This document shows, piece by piece, positions 1 through 5,699 of a stretch of 34,239 nucleotides of DNA (position 1 is its first letter; the number at the start of each line of letters is the position of its first letter). This stretch comes from a virus. Where the stretch lies: positions 1 to 34,239 of the IMG/VR virus record IMGVR_UViG_3300026518_000035; one strand, written 5' to 3'. Under the pieces are notes generated by a model. The model was not told where the DNA came from, did no database searches, and saw nothing but the letters and a program-made list of their open reading frames with translations. The translations under genes were made by a program, and so were the position numbers.

Positions 1-552
1 CAAAAGCAACCACATTGCACCAGGTGTGGTCATCGCACCCTCTGTCATCTCCCAAATGACAGGAATGATTCCTGATGCTTCATCAAAAACCACAAGCACA
101 TGCTCCTCGTGCGTTCCAGCAAACGCATCAGGGTTCTTTTCAGACCAAGGGACAGCAGAGGCAAACCATGTGTCCGCCTGCTCCTTCAAAGCAAAGCGTG
201 TTGCTGACCATTGGAATAGGTCAGAGTGATAGATGCGCTTGTGCCACTTGGACAGCTCACGCCATGTTTTTGTGGACAACTGTGTTGATGTGTTTGCAGT
301 AACAACAATCTGTGGGTGAGGGCGGGTGCTGATGAACCAGAGGATGAGCCACGATAAGAAGGCAGACTTGCCTACACCATTACCTGAACTCACTGCGACA
401 CGCAGTGCTGTGTTCTCCCCTCCGAGGTGCGTGTTCACGATGTCCATCACATCATTCTGCCATGTATCAGCCCCATCCTCGCCCTCCCACTCAATCATGT
501 GAGCAACGAAACCCTTGAAATCATTCACATATTTGGCTATCTCATGTTCCAT
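1..552 (-). CDS. terL: Terminase large subunit, N-terminal part (partial)
   Basis: The ATPase-nuclease motor that packages phage DNA into the prohead. The 184 visible residues are the N-terminal ATPase half: Walker A SSGNGVGKS at about residues 55-63, the VVTANTSTQLSTKTW segment at about 83-97, and Walker B VLVVFDEAS at about 152-160 with the D-E pair at 157-158. The C-terminal nuclease half lies beyond the left edge. The start ATG at 552 has an AGGGG ribosome site about 8 bases upstream. No stop occurs before the edge and the frame is open to base 1. The probable small terminase gene lies upstream on the same strand, separated by an unusual 673-bp non-coding block. The Walker motifs are seen directly; the name rests on family knowledge. 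Confidence 0.93.
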   Translation of the reverse strand, partial: MEHEIAKYVNDFKGFVAHMIEWEGEDGADTWQNDVMDIVNTHLGGENTALRVAVSSGNGVGKSAFLSWLILWFISTRPHPQIVVTANTSTQLSTKTWRELSKWHKRIYHSDLFQWSATRFALKEQADTWFASAVPWSEKNPDAFAGTHEEHVLVVFDEASGIIPVIWEMTEGAMTTPGAMWLLL

Positions 553-670
553 TCTAATACCCCTACTCCCCGTATGCCATTAAAACCCAGCAGTTTGTGG
601 GCTGCCATTCCAGCACCTGTTTCAAAAGTGGACGGTCAGTCCATGTTATATATCAACAAGTTAGCTGCTT

Positions 671-713
671 GCCATTCCAGCACTTTTCAAAAGTGGAATG
701 ACGCTGGAATGGC
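671..713. repeat. Nested inverted repeat of the GGAATG motif
   Basis: Outer arms GCCATTCCAGC (671-681) and GCTGGAATGGC (703-713) are perfect 11-bp inverted repeats. Between them CACTTTT-C-AAAAGTG forms a second perfect 7-bp inverted repeat, followed by GGAATG. A related structure occurs in block B at 19937-19967 with CCATTCC and GGAATGG arms. The symmetry suggests binding by a dimeric protein; it could also extrude as a cruciform. Confidence 0.8.
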
Positions 714-1203
714 AAAAACCGTTGAAAACTATAAAGAACTAAATCTAATATACTATTATATTCTATTTTGGTGACTGTAACTCTTGCATAAGATATATAT
801 TCTTATAAAAATAGTAGTTATGTTGGAATAACAACCACCGCTCTACCCTATACAGTATTTCTCCAAAATTGCAACCCACCAAGAACTGTTTCCACCAAAG
901 GCTTTCTGCCTGACCTACCTGCCATTCCAGCATCATTCCAGTGATTTTCAAAAGTGGAAGGCTGTCCAAATATATCAATGATAGTAAGGCTCTCTAGCAT
1001 TCCACCATCATTCCACTTTTGATTTTGCCTGGGTTTTTGTGGGTGTGAAACCACTGTTTGTTGTCCTTGAACCATGGCTAATGCCCTTAGTCCCATTGTG
1101 GGTAATGCACTGTTCGCACAATTTTTAGAGACGACCATGTCATACATAAACTTAGTTTTGTGAAAAAGCCACCCCCACCCCAAAAGAGACTCCTTTTTGC
1201 ATG

Positions 1204-1224
1204 CACCACGCACCACGCACCACG
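1204..1224. repeat. Three tandem copies of CACCACG
   Basis: Three contiguous 7-bp copies lie immediately downstream (leftward) of the stop codon of the probable small terminase gene. Short repeats near a small terminase gene can be packaging recognition sites, but nothing else supports that here. Confidence 0.6.
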
Positions 1225-1225
1225 C

Positions 1226-1645
1226 TTACCTGACCGCCTTCAACGCACCAGCCAGCCCGCCGCACGAACCGTGAGCCGCGCCACTCGGTTCGTGCGCCAC
1301 GATGCCCAATTTTGCCTCTTGGATTGCTGCCAGCCGTTCGCGGTTCGTTGCTCCTGAATCAGCCGCCGCGCTCATTGTTGCCGCTTCTAAATGACACGCT
1401 TTTGCTTGTTCATACAGTGCTTGCGCGGTCTCGATTCGCGCCTTTATATGCGGATTATGGGACATACTGAAAACCACATCACCAAGCGAACACCCTAAAC
1501 CTACTGACTCACCCCATGCGCCGCATATATCCGCCAGCGGCATCCCTTCTGACAACATTCGACAAATAGCCCGCTGGTCATTGCGCGTAATCATCGACCG
1601 CGTACGACTCGCCGCCGCATAATCAAAGAACCGAACTTCCACCAT
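1226..1645 (-). CDS. Probable terminase small subunit
   Basis: A 139-residue protein encoded just before large terminase on the same strand. The N-terminal part (about residues 18-45) contains DQRAICRMLSEGMPLADICG, which reads as a helix-turn-helix. It is followed by a helical stretch (about 68-120) with AQALYEQAK and RLAAIQEAKL, the usual small-terminase plan of DNA-binding head plus oligomerising helices. The start ATG at 1645 is chosen because GGGGG precedes it at close spacing. A GTG further upstream at 1708 would run the gene across the promoter at 1695 and is disfavoured. The call rests on layout and position rather than a strong sequence signature; another DNA-binding regulator is possible. 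Confidence 0.5.
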   Translation of the reverse strand: MVEVRFFDYAAASRTRSMITRNDQRAICRMLSEGMPLADICGAWGESVGLGCSLGDVVFSMSHNPHIKARIETAQALYEQAKACHLEAATMSAAADSGATNRERLAAIQEAKLGIVAHEPSGAAHGSCGGLAGALKAVR

Positions 1646-1694
1646 CACACCCCCAAAACCGCAAACAATGCCTATTTTTTGTGCATTCACACCT

Positions 1695-1724
1695 TTGACA
1701 TCTGGCACACACCTTGTTTATACG
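1695..1724 (+). promoter_or_regulatory. Sigma70-type promoter for the rightward small-gene operon
   Basis: A perfect -35 box TTGACA (1695-1700) is followed after 17 bases by TTATAC (1718-1723), or after 18 bases by TATACG. It lies between the leftward small terminase gene and the first rightward gene (ATG 1853), leaving a leader of roughly 120 bases. It is the best consensus-like promoter noticed in the window. Confidence 0.65.
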
Positions 1725-1761
1725 CGCGCGTGGTTACTTATATACCGAAGCCACTTTCAAA

Positions 1762-1823
1762 CATTAAGAAACTGTAATGTTCCATTCATACTCTGCTAAC
1801 ACGCACCCCCTATTGTTTGCCCC
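1762..1823 (+). repeat. Leader repeat, copy 1 (divergent)
   Basis: The first of three related elements ahead of genes in the rightward operon. It shares CATTAAGAAACT-TAATG, CCATTCA, CTAACAC and CCCCCTAT with copies 2 and 3, but the hairpin arms have diverged and a separate GCCGC/GCGGC hairpin follows at 1827-1841. It precedes the gene at 1853. Confidence 0.6.
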
Positions 1824-1852
1824 ACGCCGCAACCAGCGGCAGGGAGAAAACA

Positions 1853-2089
1853 ATGTATCAACACAGCATCAAAACCAAAACCAAAACCAAAGCGCGCCGC
1901 TTTCAACAAAGCCACAAAACAAAGCGCGACCATGTCACAGGTAAAATCGAGCGCGCAATCAATCCGACAGTGACGCACAACAGCCTAAAATCATTCCGCT
2001 TCCGCAATGGTGAAGCTTTCCGCGTGTATCGCGCCGACACTTTCACACAGTACGCGCGCCGCGTATCGCCTTGCATTAAGAAACTTTAA
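1853..2089 (+). CDS. Small basic protein of unknown function
   Basis: A 78-residue protein, first gene of the rightward operon. The N-terminus carries alternating Lys-Thr (KTKTKTKA, encoded by a short AAAACC-type repeat), and the whole chain is rich in Lys, Arg and His. No family was recognised. The charge would suit nucleic acid binding, but that is inference. ATG 1853 is chosen over the in-frame 1817 start because AGGGAG lies about 7 bases before it. The stop codon lies inside leader repeat copy 2, so the repeat and the gene end overlap. Confidence 0.65.
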   Translation: MYQHSIKTKTKTKARRFQQSHKTKRDHVTGKIERAINPTVTHNSLKSFRFRNGEAFRVYRADTFTQYARRVSPCIKKL

Positions 2090-2155
2090 TGAACCATTCA
2101 CGATAATCTAACACCTGCCCCCTATCATTGGGGGGCATCAACTCACCACAAGGGG
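2074..2155 (+). repeat. Leader repeat, copy 2, with hairpin
   Basis: It starts within the last codons of the preceding gene and runs to the ribosome site of the next (ATG 2163). A 47-base stretch is identical to copy 3 at 2854. It includes GATAAT, a possible -10 box, and then a hairpin: TGCCCCC (2116-2122), loop TATCATT, GGGGGGCA (2130-2137). Copy 3 has a shorter stem with both arms shortened together, which supports a selected RNA stem. Confidence 0.75.
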
Positions 2156-2162
2156 CTTCAAT

Positions 2163-2342
2163 ATGTACTACATACAAGACGAAAAAACAGGGTTCTTTTT
2201 GAATCATTCAACGCTAGGCACTTGTTCAACTGGGGACATCAGCATGGCGTGGACAACAGATGACTATGAGAAAGCACACCTGATGCAATACAGGGCGCAA
2301 TCAATCAACAAAAAAGCGGCTTTCATGGTGGTTGAACTATGA
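2163..2342 (+). CDS. Small phage protein of unknown function
   Basis: A 59-residue protein beginning MYYIQDEKTGFF and ending FMVVEL. AAGGGG stands upstream of the ATG, at the end of leader repeat copy 2. Its stop overlaps the next gene's start (ATGA at 2339-2342), so the two are translationally coupled. No family was recognised. The strong ribosome site, leader repeat and coupling support it as a real gene. Confidence 0.7.
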   Translation: MYYIQDEKTGFFLNHSTLGTCSTGDISMAWTTDDYEKAHLMQYRAQSINKKAAFMVVEL

Positions 2343-2473
2343 GCCGCGCCGCTTTTGTCTATCACAGCTACACCACAACACGGGACAGCGTTCAAGCAAC
2401 CGCGCGGCGGTTCAACTTAACCACAGCACAAGCAGCAAAAATCATCAAATTCGCACGCACACGGGGGCTATAG
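2339..2473 (+). CDS. Very small basic protein of unknown function
   Basis: A 44-residue protein, MSRAAFVYHS at the start, with a helical basic tail containing LTTAQAAKIIKFARTRG. The tail resembles a short helix-turn-helix-like segment, but that is only a suggestion. It starts by ATGA overlap with the previous stop and ends 1 base before the next ATG at 2475. Position in a gapless series of start-stop overlaps is the main support. Confidence 0.6.
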   Translation: MSRAAFVYHSYTTTRDSVQATARRFNLTTAQAAKIIKFARTRGL

Positions 2474-2474
2474 A

Positions 2475-2858
2475 ATGGCATATTTCAACGGCAGCACAGC
2501 ACACACACAGGACCAAGCAGCAAAACGGCATATCCTGGACGCGGCGCGGCACTCATGGGATGACAACAACGAAACACCGCCCGCGTCAAACTTTGAACTC
2601 TGCGAACATATCAAACAACGCTTTGACCACGAGGCGCAGCACAACGGTGAGCAAGCGGCTTGCTGTAATTGGTTGCAAGGGCTTGCCTTAAACATTGAGT
2701 TTATGAACCACAACATCCTTGAGCTTGCACAAGATTGGGGCGCGCTACCTGTAAACCCCACAGAAAAACAGCAAGCGCAAATCTTGAAGGGATATTGGGA
2801 CTATATGGCGGCAAAGACACTGCAACTCATGCGCGGCTATCATGTGCCCAAAGATTAA
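2475..2858 (+). CDS. Acidic phage protein of unknown function
   Basis: A 127-residue protein, largely helical by composition, with tryptophan-rich patches (HSWDDNN, GYWDYMAAK). GGGGG lies upstream of the ATG. The stop codon is inside leader repeat copy 3, as the first gene's stop is inside copy 2. No motif or family was recognised and no transmembrane segment is present. Length and gapless packing make coding likely. Confidence 0.7.
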   Translation: MAYFNGSTAHTQDQAAKRHILDAARHSWDDNNETPPASNFELCEHIKQRFDHEAQHNGEQAACCNWLQGLALNIEFMNHNILELAQDWGALPVNPTEKQQAQILKGYWDYMAAKTLQLMRGYHVPKD

Positions 2859-2937
2859 GAAACTTTAATGAACCATTCACGATAATCTAACACCTGCCCC
2901 ATATCATTGGGGCATCAACTCACCACAGGAGAGCACA
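2853..2937 (+). repeat. Leader repeat, copy 3, with shortened hairpin
   Basis: Nearly identical to copy 2 except that the stem is TGCCCC (2895-2900), loop ATATCATT, GGGGCA (2909-2914). One C/G step fewer on each arm is a paired change that preserves the hairpin. It ends in CACAGGAG, the ribosome site for ATG 2940. Confidence 0.75.
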
Positions 2938-2939
2938 AT

Positions 2940-3302
2940 ATGAAAGCACAACTGAAAGAGAACATAGAACATCGTTTGTCTGAATACCATGAGGACTTGA
3001 AAACCGCCGCGCAAGATATTTGTGAGCATGGTTGCGTCAACGGCGTTTCTGGCTTCATTTACTACAGCGAGACAGGGGCGTTTTATAAAGAAAACCGTGA
3101 AGACATAAACGCCTTGCTTGCGTCAATGGCGTATGAGTGCGGCGAAAATATGGATGCAATGGTTCAGCATTTTCGCGGCGTGGACAATACCCGTGAGGAA
3201 ATCTACGAAACGATGAATGGCGGCGAGCAGGATGTGAGCGTGGCGAATGTTCTGGTGTGGGTGGCGGTTGAACATTGGGCGAATCTTTACATTGACGCAT
3301 AA
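2940..3302 (+). CDS. Conserved small phage protein (DUF7222-like)
   Basis: A 120-residue protein. The segment EHGCVNGVSGFIYYSETGAF at about residues 28-47 looks like a recurring phage family; I associate it tentatively with DUF7222, of unknown function. The rest is helical and acidic, ending HWANLYIDA. ATG 2940 is chosen because AGGAG from leader repeat copy 3 precedes it. The stop TAA (3300-3302) is directly followed by a hammerhead ribozyme, so this gene's mRNA would be given a defined 3' end by self-cleavage about 25 bases after the stop. Confidence 0.75.
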   Translation: MKAQLKENIEHRLSEYHEDLKTAAQDICEHGCVNGVSGFIYYSETGAFYKENREDINALLASMAYECGENMDAMVQHFRGVDNTREEIYETMNGGEQDVSVANVLVWVAVEHWANLYIDA

Positions 3303-3304
3303 GA

Positions 3305-3363
3305 GCGGCGAAACCCCTTCGGGGGTCTGCGGTCGGGTGGTTCCCGCCGTACTGATGAGCTAA
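3305..3363 (+). ncRNA. Type II hammerhead ribozyme
   Basis: All conserved core bases are present in order. C11.1 (3309) precedes GAAA (3310-3313). Stem III is A-CCCC (3313-3317), tetraloop TTCG (3318-3321), GGGG-U (3322-3326), five pairs with the required A15.1-U16.1. Cleavage base C17 is 3327 in a GUC triplet. Stem I is U-G-C-G-G (3328-3332) with C-C-G-U-A (3347-3351), an internal loop, then GGG/CCC with a TGGTT loop. The core CTGATGA is 3352-3358 with G10.1 at 3359. The open stem is stem II, making it type II; it is weak (G-C, C-G, then a G-U). It sits between the stop at 3302 and the next ribosome site at 3367. Identification is by eye against the known consensus. Confidence 0.85.
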
Positions 3364-3379
3364 ACCAAAGGGGCAAATG

Positions 3380-3544
3380 ATGGGCGCATATTATATTCAA
3401 CGAAAAAGCGAAGGGAAGCTGGAGACGGTTGACCACTTCAATACACGGCGTGAGGCGCGGGCAATGCTTGCTGAATACCAAATGAGCGACCATGCTGCTT
3501 TATACTATATCAGCACGCGCGCTTGCATGGGGTGGACATGCTGA
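3380..3544 (+). CDS. Conserved very small phage protein
   Basis: A 54-residue protein, MGAYYIQRKS start, with NTRREARAMLAEYQMSD and the ending LYYISTRACMGWTC. The arrangement of an aromatic opening, a helix rich in Arg/Ala and a YYIS-RAC-W ending recurs in small early phage proteins, whose function is unknown to me. Two adjacent ATGs exist (3377 and 3380); 3380 gives better spacing from AAAGGGG (3367-3373). It is the first gene after the hammerhead, so cleavage would give its mRNA a new 5' end about 50 bases upstream. Confidence 0.7.
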   Translation: MGAYYIQRKSEGKLETVDHFNTRREARAMLAEYQMSDHAALYYISTRACMGWTC

Positions 3545-3798
3545 CCCTGAACAACAAGCAATTTGCAGAAACCACGGCGGAACACTCGCCACAGTGTGTG
3601 GGCTATGCCGAGCGCAAGCGTGGTGAAGTCATGCTCTACAACAATGCACACGAGAAAATCGGTGTGATTAACCGCCATAAATGCTTATGCAAGGCAACAC
3701 GCACCGACAAGGGCTATTGGTACTCTTTCGCAACGATTCCAGAAGTCGGCGAATACGACCGCCTGATGCACTACTATGATGATATGGGGCGGCTATAA
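3538..3798 (+). CDS. Small phage protein of unknown function
   Basis: An 86-residue protein starting MLTLNNKQF. It starts by ATGCTGA overlap with the previous stop, with GGGGTGG upstream. The middle has GYAERKRGEVMLYNNAHEK and the end DRLMHYYDDMGRL. Three Cys are present (CVGY, CLC) without a clear metal site. An alternative in-frame ATG at 3523 is less well placed. No family recognised. Confidence 0.65.
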   Translation: MLTLNNKQFAETTAEHSPQCVGYAERKRGEVMLYNNAHEKIGVINRHKCLCKATRTDKGYWYSFATIPEVGEYDRLMHYYDDMGRL

Positions 3799-3799
3799 T

Positions 3800-4051
3800 A
3801 TGTTCGCAGTAAGAGAGACAGACAACACAACCGCAACGCGCGGCGGCTGCATTGCGACCGCAGACGGCACAGGGCTTGATTCAGTCGCCCGCTGCATAGC
3901 ACAGTTGATTAACCTGCCACCGCAGGGCTTTGAGCAACTGAACGCAACACTGGCAGAGCGCGGCGAATACCTGCGGCTTGACCATATACAACTGACCGAT
4001 GCTGCATGCAGTTTTTGGGAAATAAAGAAGCAAAAGGGGAAATGGGCATGA
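3800..4051 (+). CDS. Small phage protein of unknown function
   Basis: An 83-residue protein starting MFAVRETDNT. GGGGCGG lies about 8 bases before the ATG. The middle segment SVARCIAQLINLPPQGFEQL with a following GEYLRL stretch suggests a small alpha/beta fold. The stop overlaps the next start (ATGA at 4048-4051). No recognised domain. Confidence 0.65.
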   Translation: MFAVRETDNTTATRGGCIATADGTGLDSVARCIAQLINLPPQGFEQLNATLAERGEYLRLDHIQLTDAACSFWEIKKQKGKWA

Positions 4052-4524
4052 CTTTACAACTATTAAACGCCAACAATTTACGCACCGCAATTGTGGTTCA
4101 GCGGGCAAGCATGCGCGATTTCGCCCTTACCTTACTACCTGATGGCACGCTAGAAGCGACTGACGGGCAACACATAGCCGCGCTTTTTCCTGAAACCTTC
4201 GCACCAATAGGAAAAACCGTCTTTCTATATCCACGCAAGACAATACCAAAAAGTCAAAAACGCCCTGTGTGGCAGGACTTCGCGGAGATAATCGACCAGC
4301 CACGCACGCAACCACGCGTTGCAGAAGTGGTTAAACATGCGGCAACCGCGCAAGCGAGCTTGCAACCAGTTGCTTGCTTTGGCATGCAGTTGCAGAAGGT
4401 GCTTAGTACCCTACCAAACAACGCACAATATACACTACAGGCGCGGCAAGATGCGGAAAAAATGTTCCTTGTTCTTTACCACAAGCGCGCGGCTATTGTT
4501 TTTTCAGGGGGTGAAGTATGCTGA
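4048..4524 (+). CDS. Unknown phage protein, possible degenerate sliding-clamp-like fold
   Basis: A 158-residue protein starting MTLQLLNANN. The segment LPDGTLEATDGQHIAALF (about residues 30-47) resembles the VATDGHRLA strand-turn of bacterial beta sliding clamps, and the ending MFLVLYHKRAAIVF resembles a terminal clamp strand pair. Between them lies a long linker and a helix (QLQKVLSTLP). A beta clamp has about 370 residues, so this would be a reduced form, and the match is short. ATG 4048 is preferred for its AAAGGGG site and overlap with the previous stop. It could equally be an unrelated small protein. Confidence 0.6.
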   Translation: MTLQLLNANNLRTAIVVQRASMRDFALTLLPDGTLEATDGQHIAALFPETFAPIGKTVFLYPRKTIPKSQKRPVWQDFAEIIDQPRTQPRVAEVVKHAATAQASLQPVACFGMQLQKVLSTLPNNAQYTLQARQDAEKMFLVLYHKRAAIVFSGGEVC

Positions 4525-4751
4525 AAAGAATCGCAAAACTACGCACAGGCAAGTTGCGGCTTGTGCAGGACATCCGCGACTATGTACAGGAGCATGACGA
4601 CTTGCCGCCTGCGTTTATTGAACTTGGTTTTGACCTGATGTACCTGCCGATGACTGCCATGTACACAATACAATCAACCGACGGCTTCACCGCAGCGTCA
4701 CCGCAGCTTTATGATGTTGTGAATGATATGGTTAAGGGGCTTGTTAGGTGA
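4518..4751 (+). CDS. Small phage protein of unknown function
   Basis: A 77-residue protein starting MLKRIAKLRTGK, basic at the N-terminus and then acidic, with LPPAFIELGFDLMYLP in the middle. It starts by ATGCTGA overlap with the preceding stop. No transmembrane segment or known motif. Coupled position is the chief support. Confidence 0.6.
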   Translation: MLKRIAKLRTGKLRLVQDIRDYVQEHDDLPPAFIELGFDLMYLPMTAMYTIQSTDGFTAASPQLYDVVNDMVKGLVR

Positions 4752-4894
4752 GAAAGCCCAACTATATCGCCACCAAAAACCGCGAAGGCGTGCTCGAGTT
4801 TTATTCTAAAGGCGTGCTTGTCTGCTACCAAAAACCACGAGATGAAAAACACGAGGCGCGGCTTGTTAAGCGTTGGCAAGATGATGCAGGATAA
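4748..4894 (+). CDS. Very small basic protein, GTG start
   Basis: A 48-residue protein beginning (V/M)RKPNYIATKNREGVLEFY and ending RLVKRWQDDAG. The GTG at 4748 overlaps the previous stop (GTGA) and AGGGG stands 8 bases upstream. The chain looks like a short beta hairpin followed by a charged helix. No family recognised. Confidence 0.55.
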   Translation: MRKPNYIATKNREGVLEFYSKGVLVCYQKPRDEKHEARLVKRWQDDAG

Positions 4895-4970
4895 AATCAT
4901 CGTTGCCATCATCATAGTGTGGGGGCTTGCTTTCCTACACGATTTAATTCTGAAAATCATGGGGGCTTGA
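4881..4970 (+). CDS. Tiny single-pass membrane protein
   Basis: A 29-residue open frame starting MMQDK, then a continuous hydrophobic run IIVAIIIVWGLAFL (about residues 6-19) long enough for one membrane pass, and a short basic tail ending KIMGA. It overlaps the preceding gene by 14 bases and ends 1 base before the next ATG. The ribosome site is poor. Fit into the gene series and the clean membrane segment make it plausible but not certain. Confidence 0.45.
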   Translation: MMQDKIIVAIIIVWGLAFLHDLILKIMGA

Positions 4971-4971
4971 T

Positions 4972-5220
4972 ATGAAAACATTTATCTACACGGCAGAATA
5001 TAAGAGGAATTGTAAAGTCCTCATCAAGGTTTGGCGCGTCAAACTAAACAATCCCGAAAAGGTGGGTGAGCGTGTGTACACCACTGCATCATGGAAGGGC
5101 GAGGCGGGGAGCGTACACACACTGATAGCAAAGCACGGGAAATTGTCTGCAAAACACTTCAATGGCTATAAAATAAGCCATCCTGACATTAAGGTTATTG
5201 ATTTGGGGTATGTGATATGA
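4972..5220 (+). CDS. Small basic phage protein of unknown function
   Basis: An 82-residue protein starting MKTFIYTAEYKRN. GGGGG precedes the ATG. The sequence alternates hydrophobic and charged residues (KVLIKVWRVKL), suggesting a beta sheet, and contains the ending KVIDLGYVI. The stop overlaps the next ATG (ATGA, 5217-5220). No family recognised. Confidence 0.65.
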   Translation: MKTFIYTAEYKRNCKVLIKVWRVKLNNPEKVGERVYTTASWKGEAGSVHTLIAKHGKLSAKHFNGYKISHPDIKVIDLGYVI

Positions 5221-5699
5221 AAACAGCACTTGAAACACTGAACCTAGAGATGGGTGATTTCAAACTACGGCGGACTGATTCGCGGCGTTATCCAGGTGCA
5301 ACATTTACATGGTACGCGGTGGACTTCGATGGTGAGAGCTACGATGCAGGCGACCCGAACCAAGGGCGCATGACAACCGCTGCAAAACATAGCTTCATCT
5401 TAGGTGCAATTTATGCGGCTTGCCCTGCGATACCTGACTACATAGCAGCACTTGGCGAGGACTTCACCACATGGCATGAGCATGGCGGCGAGCTGCGTTA
5501 TATGTGGGACACGCGGAACAAGCCGAAGAATCCGCAGGACTTACGCGATATGATGTTCAGCCGAGGCTTGCCCTTCTACCCTGATGACTGCTACAAGGGA
5601 CAGGCTCACTGCCTAGCCAAGGCAGGCGCACCCACTTTCATCATCGCCACACTGCTATCCGCACACCATAACAAACCTGCGAAGGAGCAAGCACTATGA
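5217..5699 (+). CDS. Phage protein of unknown function
   Basis: A 160-residue protein starting MKTALETLNLEMGDF, among the largest in the rightward operon. It has TFTWYAVDFDGESYDAGDP at about residues 29-47, a hydrophobic helix SFILGAIYAACPA near 64-76, and a C-terminal hydrophobic helix TFIIATLLSAHH near 140-151. Neither hydrophobic run is long enough to be confident of a membrane pass. Start and stop both overlap neighbours by 4 bases (ATGA and ATGA). No family recognised. Confidence 0.7.
   Translation: MKTALETLNLEMGDFKLRRTDSRRYPGATFTWYAVDFDGESYDAGDPNQGRMTTAAKHSFILGAIYAACPAIPDYIAALGEDFTTWHEHGGELRYMWDTRNKPKNPQDLRDMMFSRGLPFYPDDCYKGQAHCLAKAGAPTFIIATLLSAHHNKPAKEQAL

Larger units (their letters stand above)
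553..1225. promoter_or_regulatory. Non-coding block A: GGAATG-motif array with AT-rich core
   Basis: A gap without a credible gene between the two terminase genes. It holds eight exact CATTCC/GGAATG hexamers between 606 and 1014 (at 606, 673, 695, 707, 923, 934, 998 and 1009) plus degenerate ones. They sit in two longer contexts, AAAGTGGAATG and GCTGGAATGGC. Bases 721-818 are AT-rich; read leftward they resemble 19820-19920 in block B. A perfect TATAAT occurs on the minus strand near 750, without a clear -35. The block ends directly upstream of large terminase. Late-gene control region, replication origin and packaging site are all possible; the array itself is seen directly. Confidence 0.75.

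Noticed and set aside
330-345. Other CTGATGA sequences as hammerhead candidates
   Set aside because: Examples near 333, 5582, 12343 and 28162 lack a suitable GAAA, cleavage triplet and stems, and lie within coding sequence.
427-774. Open frame of 115 codons on the plus strand over large terminase and block A
   Set aside because: It runs antisense through the terminase start and reads the motif repeats; no ribosome site.
848-1216. Open frame of 122 codons on the minus strand in block A
   Set aside because: It starts with GTG inside the CACCACG repeat, has no clear ribosome site, and its WNDGGM/WNDAGM peptides are translations of the GGAATG motif array.
1646-1708. Extended start of the probable small terminase
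   Set aside because: It uses GTG, lacks a good ribosome site and overlaps the rightward TTGACA promoter; ATG 1645 has GGGGG upstream.
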